From assembly GCF_947488025.1 (NCBI RefSeq), contig NZ_CANKYS010000007.1:62001-126000 (forward strand): a DNA stretch of 64,000 nt. Direction: 5' to 3'. Both the position numbers and the translations under genes were made by a program. This DNA comes from an uncultured Nocardioides sp. Lineage in GTDB: Bacteria; Actinomycetota; Actinomycetes; Propionibacteriales; Nocardioidaceae. The stretch's first letter is position 1, and the number at the start of each line of letters is the position of its first letter. Of this stretch, positions 51,216 through 59,433 are shown one piece after another. Below the pieces are notes generated by a model that had not been told where the DNA came from, ran no database searches, and saw nothing but the letters and a program-made list of their open reading frames with translations.

Positions 51216-52801
51216 CGGCGGATCCTTCGGTTCCAGAGGGCGGCGCGGGCGGCGTTGGCGCCGGCCGCACCGTGGACGCCGCCACCGGGGTGGGCGGAGG
51301 CGGAGGCGAGGTAGAGACCGGGAAGCCCGGTCGTGGCCCGGCCGCGCATGGCCGGGACGGGGCGGAAGACCAGCTCCTGGTGCAGCTGGGAGGTGCCGCC
51401 GTTGACGGCGCCGCCGACGAGGTTGGCGTTGCGCGCCTCGAGCTCGTGCGGGCCGAGCACCCGGCGCTCGAGGACGAGCTCGCCGAAGCCCGGCGCGCGA
51501 GCCTCGATGCGCGCCTGCATCCGGTCGGCGAAGCGTTGCGTGTCGTCGTGGTCCCACGCGCCCGTGACCTCGTCCGCGGCGTCGCGGCGGGTCTTCCCCG
51601 GCTGGGGGACGTGCGTGTAGGCCCAGAACGACTCGGTGCCGGCGGGCGACCGGGTCGGGTCGCTGGTCGTCATCTGGCCGGTCAGCAGGAACGGTCGGTC
51701 CGGCACGACCCCCGACGAGACCTGGGCCAGCGTCTGGGTCATCTCCTCCACGGAGTCGGCGACGTGGACGGTGCCGGGTGCCTGCTCGGGCCGGTTGGTC
51801 CACGGCACGGGCCCGGAGAGCGCCCAGTCGACCTTGACGGTGCCGGGGTCCAGCTCGAAGTCGCGCATGCCGCGCACCAGTCGCGCGGGCAGGTGCTCCT
51901 CGGCGACCAGGCGGCCGAAGAGGTGGGTGGCCGACACGTCGGCGAGCACGGCGCGGGTGGCGTACGACTGCCCGTCACGGGTGCGTACGCCGACCACGCG
52001 GCCGTCGCGGACGTCGACGGCGGTCACCTCGGCGTCGGTCACCAGCTCGACGCCGAGGCTCGTGGCGCGGGTGACGAGCGCCTGGGTGAGCTGCTGGGCG
52101 CCACCGCGGGGGACGGGGAACCCGACGGTCTGGCCGAGCATCGTCATCAGCACGCCGAAGACGCCGGAGCCGGGGGAGGAGAGCGGGAAGTCGGCGTGGC
52201 CGGCGTTGCCGCTGAGCAGCAGCTGCGCGGCGGGCCCGGCGAAGAGCTCGCGGCCCAGGGAGGCGACCGGTGTCGCCAGCCGTCGCACGGTGTCGAGGCC
52301 GCCGGCGCGGGCCATCGCGGGCACCAGCCGGGCTCCCGCGCGCACGGGCGGGAAGGGCGAGGTGAGCCCGTCGACCAGTGCCGGGCCGATGCGGTCCCAG
52401 GCGCCGCACAGCTCCAGCCAGGCGTCCCCGTCGCCGGCCCGGAGCGCGTCGAGGCCGGCCGCGGTGTCGTGGCGGTCGCGGTGCAGGACGGCCCACTGGC
52501 CGTCGCCGAAGGGGTGGCCGAGCACCGCCGGTGCGTGCTCCCAGGTCAGTCCGTGGTCCTCCAGCCGGAGGTCGGTCATCGCGCGCGAGGCCACGGCCAG
52601 CGGGTAGAACGCGCTGAAGGTGTCGTGCACGAAGTCGGGGCGCACCTCGCGGTCGCTGCGGACCGCGCCGCCCGGCGTGGCCTGTGCCTCGAGCACCAGC
52701 ACCCGCCAGCCGGCGTCGGCGAGCACGTTGGCGGCGACCAGCCCGTTGGGTCCGGCCCCCACCACGACGGCGTCGTACGCGCCCGTGGACGCGGCGCTCA
52801 C
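51212..52801 (-). CDS. Phytoene-dehydrogenase-like FAD oxidoreductase
   Basis: A 529-residue COG1233-type flavoprotein: AVVVGAGPNGLVAANVLADA near residue 10 binds FAD, LEAQATPGGAVRSD follows, PRGGAQQLTQALVTRATSLG is the conserved central motif, and the C-terminus has LYLASASAHPGGGVHGAAGA. Relatives desaturate or isomerise polyenes; others are of unknown use. GTG start in a 4-base overlap with the SRPBCC gene. It is the only clear redox enzyme of the glycosyltransferase operon. Confidence 0.85.
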   Translation of the reverse strand: MSAASTGAYDAVVVGAGPNGLVAANVLADAGWRVLVLEAQATPGGAVRSDREVRPDFVHDTFSAFYPLAVASRAMTDLRLEDHGLTWEHAPAVLGHPFGDGQWAVLHRDRHDTAAGLDALRAGDGDAWLELCGAWDRIGPALVDGLTSPFPPVRAGARLVPAMARAGGLDTVRRLATPVASLGRELFAGPAAQLLLSGNAGHADFPLSSPGSGVFGVLMTMLGQTVGFPVPRGGAQQLTQALVTRATSLGVELVTDAEVTAVDVRDGRVVGVRTRDGQSYATRAVLADVSATHLFGRLVAEEHLPARLVRGMRDFELDPGTVKVDWALSGPVPWTNRPEQAPGTVHVADSVEEMTQTLAQVSSGVVPDRPFLLTGQMTTSDPTRSPAGTESFWAYTHVPQPGKTRRDAADEVTGAWDHDDTQRFADRMQARIEARAPGFGELVLERRVLGPHELEARNANLVGGAVNGGTSQLHQELVFRPVPAMRGRATTGLPGLYLASASAHPGGGVHGAAGANAARAALWNRRIRR

Positions 52802-53235
52802 CGCGTCCGGCCCTCCACCACGAAGGCCAGTCGCTGCAGGGCCTCGACGTTGCGCCAGTGCAGCTGGGCGTCGCGCAGGGGCTTGGGCACCAGCACGCCG
52901 GGGCCGGCGGTGGCGTCCTCGACCATGGTGACCAGGGTCGCGTCGCCGTCGGGGCGCAGCGAGATCTCGACGTGCGCCTCTCCGGCCGGCCAGCCGCGGG
53001 CCTTGAGCAGCAGCCGCCGTCCCTCGTCGACCTCGAGCACCTCGGTGGTGTCGTCGATCAGCACCGGCCAGCTGCCGACGCTGTGGTGCAGCCTGCTCCC
53101 GACGGCGGGCCACGAGTCGTCGACCTCGCGCATCCGCGACGCGCCGACGACGAAGAGGGGGTAGAGCCACCCGTCGGACAGGACCTCCCAGACCTGCTCG
53201 GGGGTGGCGGACACGGTGCGGGTCGTCGTGCTCAT
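52798..53235 (-). CDS. SRPBCC-family protein
   Basis: A 145-residue helix-grip (START-like) protein: TRTVSATPEQVWEVLSDGWL, SWPAVGSRLHHSVGSWP and WPAGEAHVEISLRPDGDATL. It could bind a hydrophobic intermediate or act as a cyclase/aromatase. Coupled by 4-base overlaps to the GT2 gene upstream and the FAD oxidoreductase downstream, which suggests that the operon handles a hydrophobic aglycone. Confidence 0.82.
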   Translation of the reverse strand: MSTTTRTVSATPEQVWEVLSDGWLYPLFVVGASRMREVDDSWPAVGSRLHHSVGSWPVLIDDTTEVLEVDEGRRLLLKARGWPAGEAHVEISLRPDGDATLVTMVEDATAGPGVLVPKPLRDAQLHWRNVEALQRLAFVVEGRTR

Positions 53236-54089
53236 GGTGTCGTCTCCTTGACGCTGATCGAGGGTGTCTCGCGGATCCAGTGCCCATCCTCTCGCCGCAC
53301 CAGTCCCCGGCGCTCGAACTCCTCCAGCCACCCGGTCATCGGCCACTCGCCCCAGCGCTCGTGGAAGAGCCGGCCGTTGCGGAGGATGTCGTCGAGGTGC
53401 TCGACCGGGGGGCTGCTCACCGGGTGGTGCTGGTGGTAGGCGCGGGCGCCGCCGACCCAGCCGAGGCCGATGCCGCGGGCGATCGCCGTACGACCCAGGT
53501 CGGTGTCCTCGCCGCCGTAGCCGACGTAGTCCTCGCAGAAGCCGCCGAGGCGGTCCCACGTGCGCGGGCCCACGGCGAAGGAGAGCGACCAGAAGAGGTC
53601 GGGGTTGTCGGACTGCAGCAGCTCGCCGGGCGCCGGGGCCGGTCGTGCGGGGTGCGGGTCGTCCCAGCCGGCGAGGGCGGCGGGGTCGGCGGGGTAGCCG
53701 TCGGGCGGGCGGGGCGGGAGGTAGGTCACCGGACCCGACCAGATGCGGTGCGGTCGCGTGGTGACGACATTGGCGTACGACGCCACGAGCCCGGCCCCGG
53801 CCAGGCAGTCGACGTCGAGGAGCACGACGACGTCGGCACCCGTGTCGAGCGCCGTCTCGACCCCGAGGTTGCGCGCGGCGGCGAGCGGCAGGCCGCCCCG
53901 GGGGCCGCGGCCGACGGCGACGACGTCGCGCGCGAGTCCGTCCACCTCCTCCGCGACGATGTCCGGGTCGTCCATGGCGACCGCGAGGTAGGTGTCGGGG
54001 CGCATCGCACCGCGGGCGAGCGAGCGGTGCTGGGCGGCCAGGTGCTCGTGACGGCCGTGCGCGATCGTGACGACGGCGACCCGGGTCAC
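53232..54089 (-). CDS. GT2-type glycosyltransferase with galactosyltransferase C-domain
   Basis: A 285-residue GT-A enzyme: VAVVTIAHGRHEHLAAQHRS at the N-terminus, DVDCLA as the metal-binding DxD-like motif, and GGFCEDYVGYGGEDTDLGRT, which resembles the Glyco_transf_7C acceptor/catalytic motif. Uses a nucleotide sugar; sugar and acceptor unknown. GTG start, overlapping the stop of the next upstream glycosyltransferase. Confidence 0.83.
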   Translation of the reverse strand: MTRVAVVTIAHGRHEHLAAQHRSLARGAMRPDTYLAVAMDDPDIVAEEVDGLARDVVAVGRGPRGGLPLAAARNLGVETALDTGADVVVLLDVDCLAGAGLVASYANVVTTRPHRIWSGPVTYLPPRPPDGYPADPAALAGWDDPHPARPAPAPGELLQSDNPDLFWSLSFAVGPRTWDRLGGFCEDYVGYGGEDTDLGRTAIARGIGLGWVGGARAYHQHHPVSSPPVEHLDDILRNGRLFHERWGEWPMTGWLEEFERRGLVRREDGHWIRETPSISVKETTP

Positions 54090-55129
54090 GGCGTGGGCCT
54101 CGCGCTCACGCGGTCACGGGTGGCGAGCACGACGTCGGCGAAGCGGTCGGCCGCCCAGCCGTCGCACCACTGGGTCCAGGGGCGTGGGTCGAGGGCAGCG
54201 GCCCGGTCGAGCACGTCGCTCCACTCGCCGGCCTCGGGCCAGGCGGTGCGCACCACGGCCGGCCAGCCGTGGGCCAGCACCTCGCCGGTCGCGCGCTGCT
54301 CGTCGTGGGGCCTGGCCTGCGGCAGCACGACGGCGGGGCGCCGCGCGGCTGCGGTCTCGGCGAGCGCGTTCTGCCCGGCGTGGGTGACGACGACGTCGGC
54401 CCCGGCCAGCACGGCGGACGGGTCGTCGACCCACGTGCCGCGGTCGGCGCCCAGGACGTGCCACCGCCACTCGGGGGTGGCCCCCCGCGCGAGGCGTACG
54501 TCGTCTGCGCTGACGTCGTGGCCGCCCGAGCCGAGCATGAGGGCGACGGTGCGCTCGCGACCGTGCGAGCGGGTGCGCAGCGCGGGCCGCACCGGGTGAC
54601 GCGACAGGGCGCCGACCGGCACCAGCCGGTCACGGAGGTCGTCTGGCAGCCCGGGTGTCATGTCCCCCGCGGTGCGCGGCCAGAACCCGACGAGCGCCTC
54701 GGCGACCCCGAACCCGAGGAGGTGGGCGCGGTCGTCGCGGCGCCCGGGGAGGACCACCCCGATCGCGGGCACGCCGTGGAGGCGGGCGAGCAGGAGCACC
54801 TCGACCGAGACGTCGACGACGACCAGGTCCGGTCGCGCGGACTCCAGCCAGGCGCTGAGCGCCGCGGCGCGGGACCGGGTGCCGTCGTGGAGCAGGGGGG
54901 CCCAGTGGAGGTGTCCGTCGGCGGTGACGTCCCGGGGGTCGCCGTCGTCGTCCGGGGGCAGCCGGACCCAGTCGCCGACCCACCCGTCGGGTCGCGGCAG
55001 CGACGACAGGCCGGTGACCGCGATGCCCTCGCGCCGCAGCCGGGCGGCGAGCACCCCGGCGCGGTGGCGGTGACCGCTGCCGACGTGGTGGACGTAGTAG
55101 CCGATGGTCGCCGTCTCGTCGCGGGTCAC
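54086..55129 (-). CDS. GT-B glycosyltransferase (MurG/GT28-like)
   Basis: A 347-residue GT-B enzyme. The N-domain has IGYYVHHVGSGHRHRAGVLA, the usual glycine-rich start of MurG/GT28-like members, and the C-domain has LGSGGHDVS and VLAGADVVVTHAGQNALAET, the nucleotide-sugar-binding hairpin. GTG start with a 4-base overlap on each side. The acceptor is not known; location in the cytoplasm or at the membrane face is typical. Confidence 0.8.
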   Translation of the reverse strand: MTRDETATIGYYVHHVGSGHRHRAGVLAARLRREGIAVTGLSSLPRPDGWVGDWVRLPPDDDGDPRDVTADGHLHWAPLLHDGTRSRAAALSAWLESARPDLVVVDVSVEVLLLARLHGVPAIGVVLPGRRDDRAHLLGFGVAEALVGFWPRTAGDMTPGLPDDLRDRLVPVGALSRHPVRPALRTRSHGRERTVALMLGSGGHDVSADDVRLARGATPEWRWHVLGADRGTWVDDPSAVLAGADVVVTHAGQNALAETAAARRPAVVLPQARPHDEQRATGEVLAHGWPAVVRTAWPEAGEWSDVLDRAAALDPRPWTQWCDGWAADRFADVVLATRDRVSARPTP

Positions 55130-56193
55130 GCCGCGTGGTCCTGGCGGGTCATCTCGGCGTAGAGGTCGAGGTAGCCCTCGACCATCGCGTCCGCGCTGCA
55201 CGTGGACTCCGCATAGGCACGGACGCCGCGACGGTCGAGCCGGGCCGCGGCCACGACGGCGTCGGCGAGGGCGGCCGCGTCGCCGGGTGCGGCGAGCACG
55301 CCGCCCTGCGGCGAGACGACCTGGCTGAGACCACCGCGGGCGAAGGTCGCGACGGGGGTGCCGCTGGCCATCGCCTCGGCGGCGACGAGGCCGTAGGGCT
55401 CGTCCCACATGGGCGTCACCACCGCCACCGACGCCTGGCGCAGCAGCTGGGACAGCTCGCGCTGCGCGAGGTGACCGGCGTACATCGCGTCGACGCCGAG
55501 CAGCGGGGCGACCGCGCGGTCGAAGTAGGCCTGGTCCTGCACGGGACCGGCCAGCACCAGCGGCACCCCGGCGAGCCGGCAGGCCTCGACGGCGAGGTGG
55601 GGTGCCTTCTCCGGCACGATGCGGCCCGACCACACGGCCGGTCCGCCGCCCGGACCGGCGGGCCAGTCGCGCAGGTCGAGCCCGTTGAGCACGACGTCGC
55701 TGTCCACCGCGTGGCGCCACGCGGTCGACGTCCACTCGCTCACCGCGACGAAGCGCGGCGGGCGCGAGCACAGCGCCACCGCCGACTCGATCATCGGCAG
55801 CGGAGGGGTGTGGAGCGTCGTGAGCATCGGTACGTCGACGGCCGGCGCCATGGCGATGGGCAGGTGGTGGAGGCTGTTGTTGTGCACGACGTCGTACTCC
55901 TCGGCGCCGGTACGGGCGAGGGAGAGCATCAGGGAGAGGTAGGCGTGGTGCTCGGCCAGCCAGCCGGGCCCGGGCGCGAACTTGTCGGCCATCGCGGCGG
56001 AGCTGACCTCGACGGTCGACAGCGGGAGCAGCCGCACCGGCAGCGAGGTGTCGGACCCCGGTCCGGCGAAGAGCGTGACGTCGTGGCCGCGCTCGGCGAG
56101 ACCGCGGGCGGTCGTCCAGGTCATCGACTCCAGACCGCCGGCGAAGGGCTCTCGGATCGGGAAGCGGCTCGAGGCGATGAGGCAGATCCTCAC
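55126..56193 (-). CDS. GT4-type glycosyltransferase
   Basis: A 355-residue GT-B enzyme: ASSRFPIREPFAGGLESMTW in the N-domain (acceptor side), VWSGRIVPEKAPHLAVEACR at the domain hinge, and VTPMWDEPYGLVAAEAMASG with the E-x7-E motif of GT4. GTG start. One of two GT4-like enzymes at the head of the operon. Confidence 0.88.
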   Translation of the reverse strand: MRICLIASSRFPIREPFAGGLESMTWTTARGLAERGHDVTLFAGPGSDTSLPVRLLPLSTVEVSSAAMADKFAPGPGWLAEHHAYLSLMLSLARTGAEEYDVVHNNSLHHLPIAMAPAVDVPMLTTLHTPPLPMIESAVALCSRPPRFVAVSEWTSTAWRHAVDSDVVLNGLDLRDWPAGPGGGPAVWSGRIVPEKAPHLAVEACRLAGVPLVLAGPVQDQAYFDRAVAPLLGVDAMYAGHLAQRELSQLLRQASVAVVTPMWDEPYGLVAAEAMASGTPVATFARGGLSQVVSPQGGVLAAPGDAAALADAVVAAARLDRRGVRAYAESTCSADAMVEGYLDLYAEMTRQDHAA

Positions 56194-57329
56194 CGTCGGA
56201 CCACCGACTCGTAGACCGCCGCGTGTGCGTCGGCGACCTGCGCGCGCTGGCGGCGCCGGTCGTCCACGCTCGGCGGCGCAGCGACGTGACCGGCGTGCGC
56301 CTCGCGCAGTGCGGCCACCAGGCTGTCGGCGTCGAGGTGGTCCTCGTCGTGCTCGTAGGTCAGCACCGGCGCCTGGTCGGCGAAGTAGCCGCACGAGGGC
56401 GCGACGACGGCGGTGCCGAGGTCGCGACAGGCCTCCAGCCAGCCACTGTGGGTGCCGAAGCGGTAGGGCAGCACCGACACGTCGAGGGAGGCCAGGTAGG
56501 CCCACAGGCCGTCGTCGTCGAGGAAGTCGTGGACGTGCAGGTCGAGCTCGCCCGCGGCGGCGTGCGCCTGCAGGGCCTCGGCGAGCGCGGCGTCGTACCC
56601 CGCCCCCTCGGGGAGCAGCACGTCGCGGTGCCCGTTGACCTGCAGCACGGCGCCCGGCAGGTCGCGGACCGCGTCGACGAGCACGGGGATGAGCGCGTGC
56701 GGGTTCATGCCGGCACGCAGGCTCTTGACGTGCATGCCGATGCGGAACTCGCGCTCGCGCGGTCCCCGCCTGCGGACGTCGCGCATCGCGGCGACGCGGC
56801 GCATCACGTCGAGGGGTACGACGTGGGGGTGCGGCACGACCACGGCATCGCGTCCCCAGCGGGCCCGGATCTCTGCTGCGGCGCCCGGCGTCAGCGTGAT
56901 GATGGCGTCGGCGGCCGGCACCAGCACGTCGAGGTGCCGGTCGTGGGCCTCGCGGTCGAGGTGGTGCGGGTTGCGCAGGTCGTGGACGGTGAAGACGAGC
57001 GGCTTGCCGCGTCGGCGCAGCGCCGCGACGAGCTCCTCGAGGTCGGCGGGGCTGCGGGCGTCGAAGCCGAAGTGCAGGTGGAAGACGTCGAAGTCGTGGG
57101 TCTCGACCCAGGTGGCGTCGAGCATGACCGGGGGCCACCACTGCTGCGTCGTCGCCGCACCCGGCGGCGTCGGGTCGGGCAGGCGCACCGGCCCCGAACC
57201 GTCCTCGGGCGCGAGGTGGCGGACGTACACGTGGTTGGCGGGAACCGAGGCGATGACGAGGCGCCCGGTCCGGGGGCGCGGCACGGGCAGCGCCGCGGGC
57301 GCGTCCGTGGTCATGTCGGAGGTGGTCAC
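56190..57329 (-). CDS. GT4-like glycosyltransferase
   Basis: A 379-residue GT-B enzyme, first gene of the seven-gene operon. FDVFHLHFGFDARSPADLEE and PLVFTVHDLRNPHHLDREAH are the acceptor-domain strands; VSVLPYRFGTHSGWLEACRD replaces the usual E-x7-E loop of GT4 members. The product starts at a GTG; an ATG five codons later (MTTDAPAA) is an alternative. No strong ribosome site is visible for either. Confidence 0.82.
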   Translation of the reverse strand: MTTSDMTTDAPAALPVPRPRTGRLVIASVPANHVYVRHLAPEDGSGPVRLPDPTPPGAATTQQWWPPVMLDATWVETHDFDVFHLHFGFDARSPADLEELVAALRRRGKPLVFTVHDLRNPHHLDREAHDRHLDVLVPAADAIITLTPGAAAEIRARWGRDAVVVPHPHVVPLDVMRRVAAMRDVRRRGPREREFRIGMHVKSLRAGMNPHALIPVLVDAVRDLPGAVLQVNGHRDVLLPEGAGYDAALAEALQAHAAAGELDLHVHDFLDDDGLWAYLASLDVSVLPYRFGTHSGWLEACRDLGTAVVAPSCGYFADQAPVLTYEHDEDHLDADSLVAALREAHAGHVAAPPSVDDRRRQRAQVADAHAAVYESVVRR

Positions 57330-57389
57330 GCGCAGAGGTACCCGTGCGACCGGGGGTCATGCACGTGCGAGGCCAGGAGGCGACGAACT

Positions 57390-57405
57390 ACCTCCTATGG
57401 GAGGT
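57390..57405. promoter_or_regulatory. Inverted repeat in the divergent promoter region
   Basis: ACCTCC-TATG-GGAGGT, a perfect 6-base-pair inverted repeat, between the start of the glycosyltransferase operon and the promoter of the ANTAR gene. Possible operator, or a hairpin presenting a GGAGG-like sequence. Confidence 0.4.
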
Positions 57406-57411
57406 GTCGCG

Positions 57412-57441
57412 TTGAGTCACGGCCAGCGGGGACGATAAATT
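57412..57441 (+). promoter_or_regulatory. Candidate promoter of the GAF/ANTAR gene
   Basis: TTGAGT (57412-57417), 18 bases, TAAATT (57436-57441), fitting TTGAC/TANNNT; about 50 bases before the proposed TTG start. Confidence 0.4.
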
Positions 57442-57494
57442 CCGTCCAGGCTCCAGAAGACGGGTCTCAGGCGTACGTCCTTCAAGGATCCTCA

Positions 57495-58193
57495 TTGTCA
57501 TCCCATGACTCCTTGGCCGTGTTCGCGGCACTCGCAGCGGAGCTGCAGCAGGAGCCTGACGAGGCCGTCACCTCGCGCGCGATCGTCACCCGGATGCGCG
57601 ACCTGGTCCCCGAGGCCGACCAGGTCAGCCTCACGATCCGCACGTCCCGCGGCCATCGCACGCTGGCCAGCAGCGACCCGCTCGCCCGGGAGGCCGACGC
57701 ACTGCAGTACGCCCTGGGCGAGGGGCCCTGCCTCGAGATCGCCGACACCGGCGGCTGGCTGCGCAGCGGCGACGTCGGCGCCGACACGCGCTACCCCGCC
57801 TGGGGACCGCGCGCCTCCGAGCTGGGCGTGGGGTCGCTCCTCGCCGTCGCGGTGACCGACCGTGACGAGCCCCTCGGGGCCCTCAACCTCTACAGCACCC
57901 GCACGGGCGCGTTCGACGACCGCGACGTCGTCGACCTCGCCCTCGTGTACGCCGTCCACGCCACGACGGCGCTGTCGTCGGCCCGCCACGTCAGCACGCT
58001 GCAGACCGCGATCAGCTCCCGGCACGTCATCGGCATGGCGCAGGGCATCGCGATGGAGCGCTACGGCATCGACCAGCACCAGAGCTTCGAGCTGCTGCGC
58101 CGGCTCTCCTCCACCACCAACGTCAAGCTGCGCGACGTGGCCACGCAGATCGTGGAGACGCGGACCATCCCGCACGAGCGGGTGGACGACTGA
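57495..58193 (+). CDS. GAF and ANTAR-domain regulator
   Basis: A 232-residue GAF (GEGPCLEIADTGGWLRSGDV, GALNLYSTRTGAFDDRDVVD) plus ANTAR (SRHVIGMAQGIAMERYGIDQ, FELLRRLSSTTNVKLRDVAT) protein, close in layout to that at 47210. No ATG or GTG is near the family start; a TTG with AAGGA exactly six bases before it is the best start. It is convergent with the next GAF/ANTAR gene. Probably an RNA-binding antiterminator responding to a small ligand. Confidence 0.82.
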   Translation: MSSHDSLAVFAALAAELQQEPDEAVTSRAIVTRMRDLVPEADQVSLTIRTSRGHRTLASSDPLAREADALQYALGEGPCLEIADTGGWLRSGDVGADTRYPAWGPRASELGVGSLLAVAVTDRDEPLGALNLYSTRTGAFDDRDVVDLALVYAVHATTALSSARHVSTLQTAISSRHVIGMAQGIAMERYGIDQHQSFELLRRLSSTTNVKLRDVATQIVETRTIPHERVDD

Positions 58194-58203
58194 CGCGGGC
58201 GCG

Positions 58204-58914
58204 TCAGGCCGGCAGGGAGCCGGTGTCGAGGACGTGCTCGGAGATGACCCCGATCTTGGTGCGTCGACTGCGCGCGGCCGTGCGCAGCGCGTTGAAGGCG
58301 CCGACGGCGTCCAGCCCGTGCTTGGCCATCAGGAAGCCGACGGCCCGCTCGATGAGCACGCGGTAGTCGAGGGCGTACTGCAGCTGTCGGGCGAGCTCGC
58401 CGGCCGTGTGGGCCTGCAAGGCGGCGCCGAGGGTGGTGGAGATGATCTCGGCGTAGCGCCCGATCGCGGCCTGCTCGCTCTCGTCCCAGTCGTGGGGTTC
58501 GCTCTTGTAGACGTCGAGGGTGCCGACCGGCACGCCTCCGAGGAGCACCGGCGTGCCCAGCACGGCGCGCACCGGTTGCTCGGCCATCGCCCGGGCCAGG
58601 GTCGGCCAGCGGTCGGCCTCGGCGGTCACGTCGCGGCTCGTCACCACGCGCGCCTGGACGAACGCCTCGGTGCACGGGCCCTCGCCGGCCTCCGCCTCGG
58701 TCTGCTCGAGCAGCCGGCCCGGGCCGTCGCTGGCGGCGGCGTAGACCAGGATGTCCTGCTCGTCGGCGATCAGCACGCCCGCGCCGTCCACGCCGAACAG
58801 GTCGACGCAGGCGGTGACCACGACGTGGAGGGCCGAGGTGATGCTGCCGTCGTCGTCCCGCGGCTGGGACAGCCGGCGCAGGCTCTCGGCGAGGGCGGCG
58901 TCATCGATGTTCAT
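58204..58914 (-). CDS. GAF and ANTAR-domain regulator
   Basis: A 236-residue protein. GAF half: CVDLFGVDGAGVLIADEQDI, GEGPCTEAFVQARVVTS, VGTLDVYKSEPHDWDESEQA; ANTAR half: YRVLIERAVGFLMAKHGLDA, AFNALRTAARSRRTKIGVIS. Starts with an ATG eight bases after the stop of the small ANTAR gene and is likely co-transcribed with it. Sensing and RNA-binding roles are inferred from the fold. Confidence 0.82.
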   Translation of the reverse strand: MNIDDAALAESLRRLSQPRDDDGSITSALHVVVTACVDLFGVDGAGVLIADEQDILVYAAASDGPGRLLEQTEAEAGEGPCTEAFVQARVVTSRDVTAEADRWPTLARAMAEQPVRAVLGTPVLLGGVPVGTLDVYKSEPHDWDESEQAAIGRYAEIISTTLGAALQAHTAGELARQLQYALDYRVLIERAVGFLMAKHGLDAVGAFNALRTAARSRRTKIGVISEHVLDTGSLPA

Positions 58915-58922
58915 GCGCCGGA

Positions 58923-59258
58923 TTATCCCTGAGCCGTCGGTCCTCCCGGCCAGCCGGACGCAGGGAGGTGTCCGACGAACCTCGCCAGCGCCTCGTGGTC
59001 GTCCGCGTCCGCAGTGCCGTCGTGGGTCGCCACGAGGACGCGCGCGACGATGCGGACCTTGGTGTTGCTGTCCTGCGAGACGCGCAGCATCGTGCGCCAG
59101 GCCTGGTCGGTGCTGCAGTCGAAACGGGCCGACAGCAGACCGATGGCCATGCCGATGTCGCGTTGCGACCGCACGGCCTCGTGCAGCTGGGCGACCTCGT
59201 CGCGCAGCGCATCGCCCTGAGGGGCGGGATCGCCCGAGGAAAGGGGTGTGGCAGACAT
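58923..59258 (-). CDS. Small ANTAR-domain protein
   Basis: A 111-residue protein consisting mainly of one ANTAR domain: QRDIGMAIGLLSARFDCSTD and AWRTMLRVSQDSNTKVRIVA. There is no sensory domain, only a short N-tail and a His/Gly-rich C-tail. AGAGG sits five bases before the chosen ATG; another ATG five codons earlier overlaps this ribosome site. Upstream member of a two-gene minus-strand operon with the GAF/ANTAR gene. Confidence 0.78.
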   Translation of the reverse strand: MSATPLSSGDPAPQGDALRDEVAQLHEAVRSQRDIGMAIGLLSARFDCSTDQAWRTMLRVSQDSNTKVRIVARVLVATHDGTADADDHEALARFVGHLPASGWPGGPTAQG

Positions 59259-59377
59259 CGTCACCTCTTGCATGACGTAGGTCCGCGGACACAGGGCGGA
59301 GTTGAACTGGAAGCAAGTTCCACCCTACAGGCTGGGCCCGTCACCTCCGAACGGGCGGAACGTCCGCATCTGGGTTA

Positions 59378-59392
59378 GAGTCGATGCGACTC
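59378..59392. promoter_or_regulatory. Palindrome at the AraC-gene promoter
   Basis: GAGTCG-ATG-CGACTC, perfect 6-base inverted repeat that overlaps a TAGAGT -10-like element (59376-59381). Possible autoregulatory site. Confidence 0.45.
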
Positions 59393-59433
59393 AAGCCGCC
59401 GGGTCGTCCGCACGCTCCTCAGGAGGTGCTCAG

